A stretch of 7,783 bases of DNA from Spirochaetaceae bacterium. GTDB lineage: Bacteria; Spirochaetota; Spirochaetia; SZUA-6; Fen-1364. How positions within the stretch are numbered: the stretch's first letter is position 1; every line of letters starts with the position of its first letter. The notes beneath the pieces were generated by a model that saw only the letters and a program-made list of their open reading frames with translations, searched no databases and was not told where the DNA came from. The translations under genes and the position numbers were made by a program. The stretch spans positions 18,993 to 26,775 of the forward strand of contig PLNO01000139.1 in assembly GCA_003141795.1 (NCBI GenBank), written 5' to 3'. This document shows, in pieces, positions 5,830-7,783 of this stretch.

Positions 5830-6867
5830 ATGGTCCATCAGTTTCTGGAAATCCTCAAGGACAACAAGGTTCTCACCCAGCTCTGCGAGATCTACTATCA
5901 AAATACCGGCATGGTCATCTCTGTCCACCACCCCGGCGCCGCCGGTCGCGTGGAGTTCTACCCTCAAGAGGAACGAAGCGACTATTGCCGTCTCATCCAA
6001 TCCACGCCCGCCGGCCTCCGCAAGTGCCTGGAATGCGATCGGGAAGCATGCGCAACCGCCCAACGGAAGGGCGGATACCACATCTACCGCTGCCATGCAG
6101 GGCTCGTCGACGTTGCCATCCCCATCATGTATCTCGGGGAGGAGATCGGCTCCATATACACGGGGCAGATCATGCTGGAAAAGCCGGAGGGCAAACGCCT
6201 GCGGCTCCTCTTCGACACGCTCGCCCTTCCGGACGTCTCCTACGAACGGTTCACGGAGGCTTTCTTCAGCGTCAAGGTCGTGGAGAGGAGCCGACTCCTG
6301 TTCTACGCCCGACTCCTCGATTTCATGGCAAACTACATCATCAAGGCGGAAAACGAGATACGGCTGCAGAAAACGGTGGTCATGCAGGATCGTGAGCTGC
6401 ACAGCCGTGAAATCGAACAGATCCGACTGGAGAAGACCCTGAAGGATCTCAGCATCTCGGTGCTGAGCAATGGACGGAAGGACCGGCCCCAGCAGGGGGG
6501 ATGCGCGGCCGCAAGCTCCATGAATCGGCAGGTCATCGAAAAAGCCTGCACCTTCATCAATGCGAACTTCAGCAAGGACATCACACTGGACGATGTGGCA
6601 AGGGCGGTATTCCTCTCCCCCAACTACTTCAGCTCCCTGTTCAAGAAGGTGGCGGGCCGCAGCTTCAAGAGTTACCTCGTTCGCCAGAGGATGGAAGCCG
6701 CGCAGAGACTGCTCGCGGAAACGAACATCCCGATCAAGGAAGTCGTCTTCAAGACCGGATTCAAGGATTACAACTATTTCAATCGTTCCTTCCGTATCAT
6801 GTCGGGGGTCGCCCCGGCATCCTTCCGCGCCCGTTACGCGTCACAGGAACAGGTGAGCGCGCTGTGA
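5830..6867 (+). CDS. AraC-family transcriptional regulator with N-terminal PocR ligand-binding domain
   Basis: A 345-residue one-component regulator. Residues about 5-165 form a PocR domain, recognised by Cys53, the cluster CLEC (66-69) and Cys74, RCHAGL (87-92), VAIPIMYLGEEIG (95-107) and YTGQI (110-114). PocR domains were proposed to sense small molecules such as 1,2-propanediol and simple hydrocarbon derivatives. A charged helical linker, probably coiled coil, spans about 170-210. The C-terminal AraC/XylS domain (about 235-336) has two helix-turn-helix units: TLDDVARAVFLSPNYFSSLF, and IKEVVFKTGF with DYNYFNRSFR, then the closing GVAPASFRAR. The ATG at 5830 has a Shine-Dalgarno AGGGGA 7 nt upstream. 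Lying divergent to the NagB-like/M20 operon and upstream of the DUF4432 gene, it probably activates one or both (inference). Five cysteines in the sensor could bind a metal or make it redox-sensitive; this is a possibility only. Confidence 0.93.
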   Translation: MVHQFLEILKDNKVLTQLCEIYYQNTGMVISVHHPGAAGRVEFYPQEERSDYCRLIQSTPAGLRKCLECDREACATAQRKGGYHIYRCHAGLVDVAIPIMYLGEEIGSIYTGQIMLEKPEGKRLRLLFDTLALPDVSYERFTEAFFSVKVVERSRLLFYARLLDFMANYIIKAENEIRLQKTVVMQDRELHSREIEQIRLEKTLKDLSISVLSNGRKDRPQQGGCAAASSMNRQVIEKACTFINANFSKDITLDDVARAVFLSPNYFSSLFKKVAGRSFKSYLVRQRMEAAQRLLAETNIPIKEVVFKTGFKDYNYFNRSFRIMSGVAPASFRARYASQEQVSAL

Positions 6868-6951
6868 GATTTCTCCAGAACTTCCGTTGCCAATCGCAGT
6901 GTCTCCGGCGTTTCGATGTGGTAGTGTAGCCGGGCTCACAGGAGGGACACA
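6868..6951. other. Short spacer between the AraC-type and DUF4432 genes
   Basis: These 84 bp hold the ribosome binding site of the next gene. A TTGCCA at 6887-6892 resembles a -35 box, but no -10 lies at a suitable distance. I see no hairpin with a T run, so read-through from the regulator gene is plausible. Confidence 0.5.
6941..6945 (+). promoter_or_regulatory. Shine-Dalgarno for the GTG-started DUF4432 gene
   Basis: GGAGG is followed after 6 nt by GTG at 6952. This identifies the GTG as the true start of a frame that has no suitable early ATG. Confidence 0.8.
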
Positions 6952-7783
6952 GTGAGAAACGGAGAGCGAACCTTCAGCCGTGCATGGCTGGAACGTCACG
7001 TCGGCAGTGTGCGTCAGTTGGGGGGCATTCGAGCCTTCGAGCTGGTGGAGGGGCGGGCGCGCGGAACGCGCTGCTTCCAGGTCGACACCGGCTCAGGGCT
7101 GGCGTTCACGGTCGTGGCCGATCGCGGCCTGGATATCGCTGACTGCAGCTTCAAGGGCGTCAATCTCGTCTACCATACGCCCGGAGGGATCGCACACCCC
7201 GCGTTCTACGATCCCGCGGGGCTCGAGTGGCTGCGCTCGTTTTTCGCCGGGCTCGTCACGACCTGCGGGCTCACGTACTTCGGCGCCCCGGGTCGGGACG
7301 GTTCCGAGGAGCTGGGGCTCCACGGGAGGTATTCAGCGATGCCGGCTGTGCGCGTGTGCGACCAGTCGCGCTGGGAGGGGGACGAGTACCTGCTGGAGCT
7401 CGTCGGGTCCGTCGAAGAATGCGTTCCCTTCGGCAACAAGCTCCGTCTCACCCGCACGATCCGTTCGCGCATCGGCTCGCGAAGCATCCATCTCCACGAT
7501 GTGGTGGAGAACTTCGGCGCTGGAGCATCGCCTTTCACGATGCTCTATCACGTCAACCCGGGCTATCCCCTCCTTTCTGAGGGGAGCGAAATCCTCGTGT
7601 CCTCCTCTGCCGTTGAACCGTACGATGCGCATTCCGCCGCGGAATCGGCTGAGATGTACTCGGTGCGGGAGCCCACCACGGGGTACGCCGAGGTGAACTA
7701 CCTCCATACAATGGCAGCCGACGAGAAGGGGCGGGCGCGGGCCGGCCTCATCAACCGACAGATGTCCGGCGGACTGGGTCTTT
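6952..7783 (+). CDS. DUF4432 / aldose-1-epimerase-like protein (C-terminus beyond window)
   Basis: The first 277 residues of a galactose-mutarotase-like beta-sandwich protein of the DUF4432 type, whose members usually run about 340-370 residues. Recognisable family segments are GLAFTVVADRGLDI (49-62), WLRSFFAGLVTTCGLTYFGAP (93-113), GLHGRYSAMPA (122-132), FGNKLRLTRTI (160-170), HDVVENFG (182-189) and LYHVNPGYPLL (198-208). His124 and His200 with Asp57, Arg58 and Glu186 are candidate active-site residues by analogy with mutarotases, not proven. The family probably interconverts sugar anomers or epimers. The gene starts at GTG after a strong GGAGG. It stays open to the window end, and the other frames here lack these motifs. 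It follows the PocR-AraC gene by 84 bp on the same strand and is probably in the same regulon. About 70-90 residues are missing on the right. Confidence 0.88.
   Translation, partial: MRNGERTFSRAWLERHVGSVRQLGGIRAFELVEGRARGTRCFQVDTGSGLAFTVVADRGLDIADCSFKGVNLVYHTPGGIAHPAFYDPAGLEWLRSFFAGLVTTCGLTYFGAPGRDGSEELGLHGRYSAMPAVRVCDQSRWEGDEYLLELVGSVEECVPFGNKLRLTRTIRSRIGSRSIHLHDVVENFGAGASPFTMLYHVNPGYPLLSEGSEILVSSSAVEPYDAHSAAESAEMYSVREPTTGYAEVNYLHTMAADEKGRARAGLINRQMSGGLGL

Noticed and set aside
5700..5831. N-terminal extension of the NagB-like protein up to 5831
   Set aside because: It would run through the whole divergent promoter region and overlap the AraC-type start, while a perfect GGAGG lies 6 nt before the ATG at 5699.
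5806..6402. Minus-strand open frame of 198 codons inside the AraC-type gene
   Set aside because: Antisense shadow of the PocR-AraC coding sequence, with no ribosome binding site or domain.
6868..6951. Separate promoter or terminator between the AraC-type and DUF4432 genes
   Set aside because: The only -35-like hexamer has no -10 at 16-18 nt, and there is no hairpin followed by T residues.
6980..7696. Plus-strand frame of 238 codons starting at ATG inside the DUF4432 region
   Set aside because: Its product is Ser/Arg-rich low-complexity sequence; the overlapping GTG frame from 6952 has a Shine-Dalgarno and DUF4432 motifs.

Overview
The window is a GC-rich bacterial segment, about 60-65% G+C in the coding lines I counted by hand. 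It carries seven protein genes, two of them cut by the window edges. All seven look like carbohydrate or amino-sugar metabolism and its control. I see no rRNA, tRNA, CRISPR array, insertion sequence or phage gene. The promoters look like ordinary sigma-70 type. The gene mix (ROK repressor, PocR-AraC regulator, DegT aminotransferase, M20 hydrolase, DUF4432 epimerase) is common in saccharolytic, often anaerobic bacteria. I cannot name a phylum from the sequence alone.

Layout. Leftward unit A (1-1976, minus strand) is a DegT/DnrJ/EryC1/StrS PLP aminotransferase followed 10 bp later by a zinc-dependent medium-chain dehydrogenase that runs off the left edge. A 201-bp intergenic region (1977-2177), only about 29% G+C from 2001 on, separates it from a divergent ROK-family repressor (2178-3374, plus). 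This region holds promoters for both directions and several palindromes. The ROK gene converges with leftward unit B, with only 6 bp between the two stop codons. Unit B (3381-5699, minus) is a glucosamine-6-phosphate deaminase (NagB)-like protein followed by an M20 metallohydrolase. A 130-bp divergent region (5700-5829) separates unit B from rightward unit C: a PocR-domain AraC-type regulator (5830-6867) and, after 84 bp, a GTG-started DUF4432 / aldose-1-epimerase-like gene (6952 to the right edge).

How the genes may work together (inference). A sugar or cyclitol could be oxidised by the dehydrogenase and aminated, or its amino form deaminated, by the aminotransferase. The M20 enzyme could remove an N-acyl group, the NagB-like enzyme could isomerise or deaminate the freed amino sugar, and the DUF4432 protein could interconvert anomers. 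The ROK protein, with an intact sugar pocket, would repress unit A and perhaps itself. The PocR-AraC protein would control units B and C. No transporter, kinase or glycosidase lies inside the window, so the substrate is not fixed.

Most worth a second look: a near-consensus ROK promoter whose predicted transcription start falls on the ATG (leaderless mRNA); a NagB homologue whose ring-opening residues are replaced; and an aminotransferase-dehydrogenase pair beside an amino-sugar-type deaminase and a deacylase, which matches no standard pathway I recognise.
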